Assembly (NCBI RefSeq): GCF_963662255.1
Contig: NC_085047.1
Coordinates: 95,301,619-95,365,618, forward strand
Source of the DNA: Cinclus cinclus
Taxonomy: Eukaryota; Chordata; Aves; Passeriformes; Cinclidae
Length of the DNA: 64,000 nucleotides
Reading direction: 5' to 3'
Position 1 is the stretch's first letter; every line of letters starts with the position of its first letter. The notes under the pieces were generated by a model that was not told the DNA's origin, searched no databases, and was given only the letters and a program-made list of their open reading frames with translations. The translations under genes and the position numbers were made by a program. This document shows positions 47,982 through 59,756 of the stretch, in pieces.

Positions 47982-49383
47982 TCTCTGTTGATTTATTCAA
48001 GGCTTCCATTGTTTCAGCTATTCTAAATTTGGCCTGAGATATAAAGGCAAAGTGATTTTATTATGATACAAGAATTTTAGCTCTGTAAATTTTAGGCCTG
48101 GTTTTCTGTTTCAAGTAAAGCTTTACTTTCTAATACCATTTTCCCCCCTAATATTTCTTCTTATCAATTTACATAACATAGAAAGACAATTTCCTTATGA
48201 TGCATTTTAAAAAATAATCTATTTGGGCATCATTATTTTCATCTGCACTACAATAAAACATGAATGACACAACAATGAAATCAAGTAATGACCAGGAAAA
48301 GAAATCTTAGTCTCAATTACACAGAGTTAGATATCTTTCTTCTAGTAGATAATGAGAACTGTCATTGACCTTATTCAAGTCACTTCTCATGTTTAAGGTA
48401 CTTTTTCATTTAACAGGTTGGGTCAATTCACAAGATTTAATATTGACTAAGATGTCTGTTCTTATTGGCAAATGAATAAGCTCTTCACTGCTAAAGCTGA
48501 CAGTAGACCAGCTTGGATTCCTCCAATTTCAGATTTAGAACCCTTCAATTACCACTTCTTACTACATTCACTACACCTAATTGTGGTATTTGTTTAAAAC
48601 CTCAATTTCATTTGAAAATGTATCTGTTCTTTACTGGCATTCGTAAACTGCCATATATATTTCCTTCAGTATTTAGTCTAAGATATGAAAACCGGTAATG
48701 CACAAATACGACCTCCATATGACCAACTTAATCCTAGTGTGCAGAAATCTTCTAAGTGAACAAAACACCAAATCCAGTTAGCCCTGAAATACCTTTTATT
48801 GTCTTAGATTTTGGAAAGGTAAATCAAAAAACTGTTGAAAAAGTACAAATTTGTAAATCTTTCATACATTTCCAGTCACCTGCCGCAGCCATTGGTCAAA
48901 TAGGGACAAATATATTTGGAGACTAAGGCTTTCTGTTGTTCTAGAGTTTCTCAGTCCAATGTTTTTAATACTTGAATAATAGTATCCAAGATAAATAAAC
49001 TATCAGTTGAGTAATACAGCACTGTGTGCATTTTTTTCAGTTTAAAAAAGGAAAAGATTGTGTAAAAGATGGAATAAGAACTCATGTAAGTGCAACAGAG
49101 TATTTTCCAGAGAGGATAACGGAACAGATAACAGAACAATTGTTCTGTGTTTTAAGAACAGTCATACTTGTGAGTCCTTCCTGCCATGGATGGTGATGCC
49201 ATAATTCTGGAAAAGAGCAAAAAGAGTCAAATTGTGTGACTGTCTATAGAATCAAAGGTTAAGCACTGGTTTGCAGAATTCAGTGCATGAGTTGTTCATC
49301 TACTGGCTGCTTCTAGCATCTAACTTAAAAGCAGTTCTCAGATCCTAAAATTAGAAGTTATTTTAGTGAATTTAGTGAATAGG

Positions 49384-49388
<5 letters not shown>

Positions 49389-49418
<30 letters not shown>
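49389..49418. repeat. A homopolymer, 30 bases
   Basis: Thirty A residues. No retroposed sequence is recognisable upstream. Confidence 0.9.
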
Positions 49419-49420
<2 letters not shown>

Positions 49421-50160
49421 AAAAGATGATGTATCCAGAAAATAAACCTAGTAATAAAGACAGGTGCTTAAATTTAAACTGTAAAATCTCTCTGCCATTT
49501 CACAACATTTTATTATTGAGTTTAAATTAGTTTTTTTAGTCTAGTCATCTACATAGCTACAAGAACAAACTTTGTTGGCAGCTGAACAAACCATAGGAAA
49601 ACTGAAATACACAAAAGATTTTTAAAAGAGAAACATATAGCTTAATTATTGTCACATATTCTTCTAAATCTGTTCCACAAATATCTCAATGTTACTTGTT
49701 CGAGTTCTTCAGAACATACAGCCTCGGTGTTATAATGACACAGTGTCTTTGTTTAGGACAATTTACACTCACAAATGTGACAAATATGAAGTATCTTCAA
49801 TGAACAGCAACAAAAATATCTCTGACAGTTTTTAATATTTAAATCTTTATAGATGATTAAGAAAATGAACTAAAAGGAAGGTAGTGTGCTGACCAATCTA
49901 CTAATTTTGTTTCTGCTGTTAAGGGAAAAAAAAAGATAAAACAGTGTTGCTATCACATAATGATTCAAAATATGATTAAGACATTTTTATGTAAACTAAC
50001 TTCTGATTCCCTGCTATTTGTTATTTCTGTGGATATGATTATTTTGTATAAATAGCTCTTAAAAACTCATTTGATTGTCTATACAGAGATAAATAAAGCA
50101 AATTAGTGCAGCACTCAGATGATAGTTTGCTATCAAAAACAAGCAGTTTATCCAGCTGAT

Positions 50161-50800
50161 AGATAAACAGTGGCTGTTTTAAGTGGCCTTAAACTACACA
50201 CGAGGGATCAAGTACCCCACTGTCCTGCTCAGCCTCCTGGCAACCTGGAGCCAGACTTGAGTATTCACCATCCCACCATATAATTTTGTGGGCGGTTTTG
50301 ATCCAAACCACAGGTGCACAAACAGGGTAGGAAACGGTGCCTCGTATCTCTTGCTCTAGATGCATGGAAGAAAATGAGTAGGAAGGAAACCTACCTCAGA
50401 TTAGGCACATATTCAAGAAAAAGTTGTTCTAAACCAGCTCCCTTTTAAGATTGTTATGGGCGGCATTAAACAAATGGAGGTTTGCATTCATGTAGAAGGA
50501 AGACAGAGGTTTTTCTGGGACTTGGAGGTTGGTTCTCTGCTCTTCTTGCAATCCAGCTAATAGGATATTTCACTACTACTGAAAGGCCACAGGCTTTGTG
50601 TCAATCTAATCTAGGACTTGGTTCAGCCCTTGACTTTAAAGTCTTAGCCTGAACCGATTTTAGATTGTTTTAAGATAAACCTACTGCAAAACCAGTTTTT
50701 CCTAAGCAGTGTGGACATGAACCAGTCTGTGAAACATTTCTGTGGGCAGGGATTGATTGGTCCCTATTTGGTTATTGTCTCTGTCATCAGAGACTTGTGA
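50161..50800. other. Mixed-composition stretch, possibly an ancient repeat in part
   Basis: Less AT-rich than its surroundings. Around 50630-50735 the sequence alternates 'gaaccgattttagattg' and 'caaaaccagtttttcc', followed by 'cagtgtggacatgaaccag'. This resembles decayed low-copy amniote DNA-transposon sequence of the 'aaccagttt ... tgtggac' type. The identification is weak. Confidence 0.25.
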
Positions 50801-53800
50801 CATGTAATGTATGTCTCTTCATTGACACGCAGACAATTTCACATGAAGTTACTAACATACCCGTTAGACATACCTCATGTTCTCTGGCTAGCTTATCAGA
50901 ATGTCAATATTCCAAACAAAGAGCAGCTGACCTTATGAAGCACCTCATAACCAAGGTCTGTTTAGGGCTAGAGAAAACAACTACATTTCAAACCTATTGC
51001 TACTTCCACAAAAATTATTGTTTCAAATAGAACACACAGAGTATTTTCAGAAGGTTTTGTGTTTCAATAGGTCAAAATTGAATATTTTATTGGAATTTTC
51101 TGTTGAAATGCTTTTCTCTCTGTGTGCATAAAATTTGAACTTTTTTTAAAGAAAAGCATAATTTTCGCTGGGGCTGATAGGTTCCTCTTGGATCAATCAC
51201 CTCGATGATAAGAATAGTTTTAAAATAGGACTTCAGAGAAGAAGACTAGGAGATGCTTATATAGTGCCCAGCTGCCAAAGACATGCCAATACATTTTTTT
51301 AAATAATGGAAAATAATGATGGAAAGAACAGATGGCTGTCCTCAAATCTGTACCCCTGGCACAATTGGCACAAAGTTGTCATTTAATAAAGGAAAAAAGA
51401 AAAAAGTTAAACAAATCATTAAAAATAACTATATCAAAATATCAAAAATAACTCAAATTTTCAAAGAAAACTTTCTGAAATTTGACTCTACAACTTATTT
51501 TTTCCCCCATTTTCTAATTTCATAAAGTCCACTTTATAATTTGTTAAATCAATAATAACATGTAAAACTTCTGGTTCCTAGAGCAATAAAAAATGGGAAA
51601 AAAGCTATTTTAATAACAATTAGGTAAACATTAATGGAATTAGATAATCGATAAAATATTCTATTGTAATGCATTGAGGCAAAGATATTACTAATATAAT
51701 GGCACCTTATTTTTATCACAGTAAAGGCAGACAGGGCACAACTTAAACATTTGAAACTGTGACTTCATGTAATACTGGAGTATTTACAGTACCTAATGCA
51801 TCAATGCTCAAAAACAGATAAGGCAATAAAGTTCTCATATCCAGTCAATGTCAAATTTATTTAAAAGTCGGTTTTAACAAGGTTTCAAGTCTTTTTGCTG
51901 TCCTTGGGGACTGCTGCTCCATTTTAATTTAACATTTTATTATGCTATGTGGTTTTTGCAGTGCTATTAGATTAATTAGCTGATCTTGTTTACTTAAGTT
52001 GACCCTTATTTGGTTTTTGATTCAATATTGAGTTGTGTGGATAGAAACTCCAATTGTAATTTCAAAGTGAATATGCCTCTTCTTTTAAAAAGTTGTTCTT
52101 TACATTATATTTAATCTATACTGATTGTATTTTTTAGTCAAGTCAGACATTCTCCTAATGAGTTATTTGTCATGGTCTACAAAGCCTCCCTAGTCAGGTG
52201 GAAAACCAAATTAAAATGTTACAGTTCACATATATGAGATTCACAGTCTTTTAACATAGTTCCTTTTAGCAATTCAGAAACTTTATATTCTTCCCACCGT
52301 TAAACAGTTTGCCACTGCTCAGCTGTTTTGGATGCAATTAAGTACAAAAATATTAAAGCTCCATCACTAACACAGTATTTTTATTTCTACTGCTGATGCA
52401 TTAAAATAGAAATCATATTCCATTATAAGTGTAAGCTTCAGTTTCTCTAAAAACTTACATGCAATAAGAGTATTATTGCATTTTTTTCCCATACATAAGA
52501 GGTAGACAAGCAAGGACTAAAGAGAAGGCAAGGTGAGATCTTGTGGAAAACATTCCATTCATTTGTCAAGTAACAGTAGATGGTTTGGGACATAATTTGA
52601 TCACATTGAATTATATCTCTCATACTTGCCCAAAAGGCTGTTACTTCTGCCTTTCCTGTGCAGATGTAAAAATTAAGTCAGCTTTGTCTATTTATTTTCA
52701 CTATTTTGATAAGGCCGAGAGAAAGATTTAAATTATAGCTGGCACCAGTAGGCAAGTTAGAATTTTATTAACATATAAACTAGTGGACATAAAACCCCAG
52801 CCAAATAAGTTTACAGTGTGTTTTGCTCATCATGATTGTTGCAGATTGTGTGGGTTTTGCTTCCTGAGAAAACTATTGGCTGCAAAATCCTCCAAATCTC
52901 AACCTTTTCAATTGCTATAGCAAACTATGGAGATGGCCACTTAGTAAGAGTCTTGTGCAGTTAAGTTTTAAATCAAATACTTTATTTGGAAGTCTAATCT
53001 TTGTGGAAGAAATTAGAAAATTAAGTATAGTTTTCCAGTAAAATAAAAGATATACTGGAGCTGTCTTTTGTTCTGCCTTTCATTGTCTGGACATAACAAC
53101 ATAGAAGTAATTCCGCCTAATAGCTGTCACAAAAAATGTTTTGCAATACACCAACAGCTCTATACTTCATTGAAGATCACAGAAACTGCAATTACTGAAA
53201 AGTTCTAAGACAACAAGAAAAAATGTAGTATTTTCTCTGTTTTTAAAAAGACAATTTTAAAAAGACAAGAGGAAGAAGTAGATGATAATGTAAAATAGAA
53301 AAAAAGGCAAAAAGCATTCCTCCTTTTTTTCCCCTAGATTCCCAAGAAAAGCAAAAATAAGTGCAGTTCATATAGCTCTTCATGATAGTAACTGTTCATA
53401 TTCAAAATGGCTAAAATATCATAAATAAAGAGAAAAATAAAAGAGGCAAAAATACAAAGGTCAGAAGAAAGAAACAACATAAATGCTTAGATGTTCTTTG
53501 GCTGTGTAGAAATCATATTGTAATACCCATTCCCATAACTTGCTGAAAACATTCTATGACTGAGACTGTCATTACCCTGCAACATATCACCAGATTAACA
53601 ATAAAGAAAATCCATCACTGATCTAGACACAGGATCAATATCTGTGAAATCTGACAGAATAACACTGTATGGAACTCAGTTAATTTAATACAGAATGATT
53701 TGGTTTCAGATTACAGTAACAGAGAGGACAATATCTATTTTAAATAAGTATTTTTTAAAATGCCTTTGAATGGCACAATCAGCTGCCAGTTCTTACTATT

Positions 53801-53992
53801 ATCAGGTCAGCAGTAATATTCTGAATTCACCTCTTAGGTTCTAACAGCAAATTTATACTTTTGGTGAACAATTGCAACAGCCAAAAATTCTTCTTGACCC
53901 TAAGTGGACATTCCAAAACCCTTCCAAAATACTCTGGTTCATAAAACATTGCACAACCTTGCCGAAAAAGCTGGATATTAATAGCAGTTTAC
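50801..53992. other. AT-rich intergenic DNA
   Basis: Nothing recognised apart from short A/T tracts. Confidence 0.5.
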
Positions 53993-54262
53993 AGACTCAC
54001 TGAATTGTTTAGAAAACACCTTTAAGATCAAGTCCAGCCATTAACCCAACCCTTCAAAAACCACCACTAAATCATGCCCCTAAATACCACATCTACATGG
54101 TTCTTACATGCCTCAAGGAATGGTGACTCAAACACTTCCCTGGCTAGCCGGTTCCAATGTTAGGCAATACTATTGGTAAAAACAGTTTTTCCCACTGTCT
54201 AATCTAAATCTCCCTTAGTGTAAATTGAGGCTGCTTCTTCTTGTCTTACAGGACATTCGGGT
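53993..54262 (-). mobile_element. CR1 LINE fragment, minus strand
   Basis: The plus strand carries the reverse complement of a CR1 3' UTR: 'agatcaagtccagccattaa', 'ccaccactaaatcatgcccc', 'taaataccacatctacatgg', 'caaggaatggtgactcaaac', 'acttccctggctagccggtt' and 'taatctaaatctcccttag'. Most likely a CR1-Y-like copy. It stops abruptly near 'cttgtcttacagga'; the next 220 bp are not CR1. Confidence 0.9.
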
Positions 54263-57200
54263 TATTAAATCCCACCAGCATTTTGGGGAAAGGGCCCTAA
54301 TTCCAATGTGACCATTCTCAGGTGCTTTGTGGTTTTTAACACATCAATTGCTCTTTGTTGCCACCTGGATCTCCATCCCTGTCCTTCACTAAGTGGGGAG
54401 GCTGAACCACCTTGCTCACACAAATTGGATAAATAACAAGAAGTGGGAGATCCCCATATAGTAAACAACTTAAACAGCACTTGTTGCTTTTGGGTTGTCA
54501 TTTAGTATTTTTAATTATTTGTTTAGCATGTGCTTTTAGAGAGAGAGAGATATGAAAATCTTGTTTATTATTTAAATGTCTAAATTTCATTAAAGATTTC
54601 TTTTAACTTCTGCTTTTTTAAATTTGGCTACTATTCAGTGCACAAGTGAAGAGGGCAAGGTTTACCCCACCCTACTTCCTCCTTATTTCAGCAGAAATTT
54701 AGAACACTGAAACAGATCTTGGAAAAAGTTCAGTTAAATGTTCTCTTGTGTGAAAAGTGCACTATTTTCATAAGCACCTGCTAAACTCAGTAAGGACAAA
54801 AGTCAATTTATTTTTCATTTGTTTTGTTTCAGAGAGTGCTTTTTGCGTGTTTTCTGAAAGAACAATTAAAAATAAAAGTTTTGAACAAGTAGAGTAGCAG
54901 TTTGCCCTTTCATGGAATACCTTTTATCTGTTATATTTGTTAACTGATATTTTTTTCTTCTTTTTTATTTTAATACTCACAGAAGACAAAATGTAAGGAA
55001 GGGTTATGTACAAATGCCATAATCCACAGTTTTTAAGTTACTTATATGTAGCTTTTTAAGTAGCAAGAAAAGCCTCTCACAAAATCCAGCAAACTGAAAT
55101 AATTACTCACAAAATCAATTTATCTTTTTGGTACACTAATCATTGGGCTGTGCAAATTTAAAATGTATTTCTTAAGGTTAAAAATAAGAAGAGGGAAATT
55201 AATAGAAAATCTTAAGTAAAATTAATAATAATCAAGTGAAATAGTTATCTGCTGTGTAATAAACACATCCGTTTCTTGTTGTCCGTGTATTAATTCAGCA
55301 TGTTTGGAGGAGTGTTTATGCATAAATCAGCTTCTCATTTAGTGTTGAATGCCAATAATTCTGTTTAACAGCTAATTAACTATTTCAAACAACACACACA
55401 TGCCAGCATCTTGTTATGATTGGTCTAGTGGTTTGATTTATAACAGAACTTCAGTTGATATACTCAGTGGTTTGTGTCACTGATATCTACATACAGCAGT
55501 GACTTTTTTCAATGTATTATGTAACTATATGCAACCATCCATTTAATTTACTTCACTCCTTTTATTTCTTCAAACTATGTTGCTAAAGGAAGCAAGCTTT
55601 GTCCTTTACATAAAGGACTTGATTTATAAATAACTACTTACATTCCTTGGAGTTATATTAGACCAAATTACCAATGAGTCAGAACAGGCACTTGAATTTA
55701 GCGTTTGAACAAAGATTTTAGGAAGCTGAATACAAATATTTCTGAAGCAACATTATTTATCCATTTGTCAAATCCACTTATGTCTTTTGGAATTTGCTAA
55801 TGTGGCTGTGGTACAATACACAGCTAAATGGAAAAATATTGTTTTAAAGAGACATGTCCAGTAGGTCCTATTTACATATCTAGGGTACACCACTGCTGGT
55901 GACTTAATTGTTACAGACCCTTTACCACAGCAACTAAAAATTAAAGCATCTGTATTAATTACTTGCCTTTACATTATTAAAACTCTTATCACTCAATTTC
56001 TCTTCTTCCTGGCTTGCCTATTTTTACCTCATGTACTTCCAAGTCAGGCTTTAAATGGTGAGTAATTTGGAAGCAATGAAAACTGGACAAAGTAAACATG
56101 GACGTGATGTGGGGATTAATAGGCATTTAATGTGACTGGATGCACTACAGCACACCCAGCTTCTTCTGTAGCTCCCTCCTGCTCCAGCTATGAAAGTTCT
56201 TTTATAGCACTTGAGTACTTACGAAAGAAAAGAATAAAATTGAATTAAATTTCTTGTCACACAAGGCGAATTTGCAAGATAAAACCAGTTCAGTAGCCTG
56301 CCATCCAATTTATTTATCTTCCAAAATTATTTCAGTGATCTTGCTCTTAAATTTTGCATATAAGCATTCTTTAAGCATAGTGATACTAAAAGAATTCCAG
56401 CTGTTGTTTAATGTTACTATTCAGTTCACCACTGACTGAATCTTTATGCATGTTCTTAAAATGAAGAGATAGCCAGACCTTCAGCTGTATTATCCACCCA
56501 TTAAAACACTCATCACAAAATTCTAAACTTCTGGTTAATGATTTTATTCTTTTTGACTATTAATATAAACATTTTATCATTTTTTCCCTTTTACATGTCA
56601 TGAGGGGAAGAGTGAACTGATTTTCCTTGACAATGAAAAGAAAAAGTGATTCTTAAAAAGAAGGAAAAAAAAAGCTGCTTTTAACTTCCTTTAGGGGGTA
56701 CCGCAACCTTATTTTTACTGTCATCTCCTGATGGCCTTCAGCAATTTTCCACAAAGGCATTTTAGAAAAGTAGTAAAAGGTAGTCTTGTCTAGTTTTGTC
56801 ACATTTATGACTTCACTTGTTATTTGATTTCTTTTTTAACCTTTTGCATTAGGGCTTTTGTTTTAGCTTGTGACAAGGCAGAGAGGGGAAGAAGAGATAA
56901 GAGGTTGAGTTGTGACTCTTCTGAGCATTGTGAGACTTAAACTTCAATGCATGAGGGTGTTATTAAGGCTACAGTTTTGATTGACTAATGCTTTTTTACC
57001 TGTTGTATGCTGAAAGAATTCATCAGGAAATTAAATAAAACTGATGATTTTTCTCTCAGTACTTTCAGATGGGAAACAAAACACAAGACAAAATTGGACT
57101 TGTTAATTTATTTGATCCTAACAGAAACATAGAAACCAAAATATGGATTATGAACAGAACACAGAATATTTCACTACATTTAGTTTTTTTATTTTTAGGT

Positions 57201-58488
57201 GATAAGATGAGAGAATTCTAAAATTATTATTTCAGTTTCTTTTTTATAGGACTGTGATAGCAAAATTACTGCTATTGTTCAGACAGATATCCATTCAGCA
57301 AATAATTTATGTACATTGAGTTTCCCTTCTTAAGGAGAATAAGGCTTAAATTTGAACTCCCTCCCACCTCCCTTTTCAGTCAGGGACACAAAGTTAATTT
57401 CTAATGAAAATACGGACAGGTGTTATTTCTTTAGGTAATAAAAGGTTGTAATACAAATTATTCCATCCCACTGCTCCCGAATGCTTATTTAGCATGCCAA
57501 GAGCTCTCATCATAAGAGCTAATTGCCCCCAAATTTAGCCATTTAAAAATAAACTTTGAATCATTCACCTCTAGTCATTGCCAAGGGGCTCTCCCTTCCT
57601 ACAGCATGAGCTTGTCTCAGGTGCACTTATGCAGACACTTAAAGCCACCCAAGGTACCCCTGAGTACAAGATGTCAGAGAGCCTCTGGCTGGTGACACAA
57701 CCTCTGGGCACCTCCTTGCACAGTGTCTAGAGATACTCTGTCCAGATATTTAAAAGCATCTCAGTGAACCAGATGCTTATTTCTAGGCAGATGGACTACA
57801 GTCTGCCTCTACCTCACAGATACTGCGTTAAATGCTATCAGAGAGTCTGTATATTTTTGGATTATCTATAGCAGAGTAATAGATAACTCAATTACCTTGA
57901 ACATTGTACCATATTATTAAAGTTGTAATATCCTTGTGAATTCCAAATCTAATTACTGAATTGAACTTTCAAATACTGCTTACATCTGAGTAATCAAGTA
58001 GGAGTCAACAAGGTAGAATAAAACTCAGTTCTCTTTCTGACTAGATTTAAATTTAGAGATTAAACAGAATGCCTTTAATTAGAGATTTGAATCTTATACA
58101 TAATCTTCAATGAACAGTTTCAGCACATTTTAATAATAATTCTTTAATCAATTACAGATAGTGAAAAAGTTGTTTTTTCTAGTCTCCAAATTCAACTAAA
58201 TGCACATGTAAAACTATTTATTACTTGTTTCAGTGTGGCAAACAATAGACTTCAATGATATTCTAAGGTGAGTTGATTTCTCCTATTTGCCATAATATGT
58301 CTTATTTCTTTCCAAAAGAAAATAAATTCATTACAAAATTTTAAATTTTAAAACTTTAAAACCTTTCTTTCACCATTATGTTCTGTAGATTTTTTGATCA
58401 TTTTTTCCCTCAGGTAAGTATAAAATATGAAACCTTTCAACAGACAGGTTCAGAATACAATTTAATGGACAAATTTATCAAGAAGAAA
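54263..58488. other. AT-rich intergenic DNA
   Basis: No gene recognised. Positions 54263-54500 are mixed composition and unassigned. Positions 55255-55530 and 57470-57600 are free of repeats and look like candidate conserved noncoding sequence, with TAATTA, ATGCATAAAT and TTTAGCATGC words. Only comparative alignment could show whether they are. Confidence 0.4.
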
Positions 58489-58760
58489 TAGAATCACACA
58501 TACATGAATCAGAGCTCCATCCAACCTGGCCTTGAACACCTCCAGAGATGGGGCATCCATAACTTCTTTGGGCAACCTGTTCCAGTGCCTCAGCACCCTC
58601 ACAGTAAAGAATTTTTTTTTTAATATCTAGTCTAAAATTACTCTCTTTCATTTCAACCCATTCATCCTTATCCTATCACTTCATGTTCTTCTAAACAGTC
58701 ATCTTGCTCCATCTTTCCTGTAAGTTCCCTTCAGGTACTGGAAAGTTGCACTTAGGTCAC
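58489..58760 (-). mobile_element. CR1 LINE, 3' portion, split by an LTR insertion
   Basis: The plus strand reads as the reverse complement of a CR1 3' UTR: 'tagaatcacac' start, 'ccatccaacctggccttgaa', 'cacctccagagatggggcat', 'gggcaacctgttccagtgcc', 'tcagcaccctcacagtaaag', 'cttcaggtactggaaagttg'. At 58760 it is interrupted and resumes at 59446/59451, so both parts belong to one CR1 of about 580 bp. Confidence 0.92.
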
Positions 58761-59445
58761 TGTTGCAGGGTGTTCACTGCTACAGGAGGGCTTATCTGTT
58801 CTGCCTATCAGCTGGTGCCATAGCTCAGGGTAACTTCCCCCTCACATGAATTTGCTAATTGGTGAAATATCTCAGGCTGGGCACCTGTCTGCTAGTGAGT
58901 TATTTCTGGTACCATGGAGGTGGCATTACAAAGGAAGATGAGCTTGTATTTCTGACTGACAAACACTTCACTTTACAAACTATAAAAGATACAAAAAATT
59001 TTCACAAGCAGAAGTCTTCTGCACATTCCCTGGAAATGTGTGGGGCTTTTCCCCAAAGTAAGGACACCTCACTGTGGCTACTCTCTTGGGATCTGAGTGA
59101 AAAGAACCTGTGTACCCCATCATCAGTTTGGTGCTAAATTACAATGACTCCTAATCTATACTATTTCTTTTCTAACTATAATATAGGTACTTTTATGTTG
59201 TGCATTGTCGTATGTAATCTACTAGCGGTACTTTGTGTTAACCTGTGTAGTAAGTAACTCTGTTTAAGGACATTTGTCTGTTAATCTCTTGCCTGTTCAA
59301 TAAATTACTCATAACAGACCTTATCAGCCATTCGTAAGAACTTGTGAGCCAAAGTGATTTAGATCTGGGTCACCCAAATAAAGCTGCTGCCAAAAATCTG
59401 AACGTAAGGCAGGGCTTGACTGACACCTTCCCTCAATCCACAGCA
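58761..59445 (+). mobile_element. Solo LTR nested in CR1, 5-bp target duplication
   Basis: A 685-bp segment begins TGTTGCAGGG and ends CCACAGCA. It is flanked by gtcac on both sides (58756-58760 and 59446-59450). Removing it and one gtcac restores an uninterrupted CR1, so the insertion is precise. It carries TATAAAAG at 58981-58988 and AATAAA at 59299-59304, which fit a plus-strand LTR with U3, R and U5. There is no internal region, so it is a solo LTR. The 5-bp duplication suggests an ERVL-like integrase, but I do not recognise the family. The 92-codon open frame (58859-59137) lies within U3/R and is not a gene. Confidence 0.88.
58981..58988 (+). promoter_or_regulatory. TATA box of the nested LTR
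   Basis: TATAAAAG within the LTR, about 310 bp upstream of its AATAAA signal. It probably marks the old retroviral promoter. Current activity cannot be judged from sequence. Confidence 0.55.
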
Positions 59446-59450
59446 GTCAC

Positions 59451-59756
59451 CCTGAAGCTTCCTTTTCCCAGGCTGAACAATCTTAATTCTGTCAGGCTTT
59501 CCTCACAGGAGAGGTGCTCCATCCCTCTGATCAGCTCTGTTCTTCCAGCCTTTCACCAGTTTTGTTGTCCTTCTCTGAACACACATCAGCACCTCAACGT
59601 CCTCTTTTTGAGGAGCTCAAAACTGAACACAGGATTCGGGGTGCAGCCTCACCAGTGCCAGGAATAAGGGGATGATCACTGCCCTGGTCCTGCTGGCCAC
59701 ACTATGCTGACACAAGATGAGATGGTGTTTGCCTTATTGGGAACTTCGGCATAATT
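59451..59756 (-). mobile_element. CR1 LINE, 5' portion of the split copy
   Basis: Continues the CR1 interrupted at 58760: 'cccaggctgaacaatctt', 'tcctcacaggagaggtgctc', 'catccctctgatcagctctg', 'ttgtccttctctgaacacac', 'ggggtgcagcctcaccagtg', 'cctggtcctgctggccacac'. It ends near 'tttgccttattgg'. The plus-strand frame at 59344-59667 spans the LTR-CR1 junction and is spurious. Confidence 0.92.

Larger units (their letters stand above)
45746..50160. other. AT-rich intergenic DNA with several microsatellites
   Basis: No gene recognised. Simple repeats are (CA)n at 46530-46548, (TA)n at 46653-46690, (TTA)n at 47941-47981 and an A30 run at 49389-49418. Open frames up to 83 codons have no motif. Confidence 0.5.

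Noticed and set aside
59344..59667. 107-codon frame across the LTR/CR1 junction
   Set aside because: It crosses a transposon insertion boundary and runs antisense to the CR1, so it cannot be an ancestral gene.
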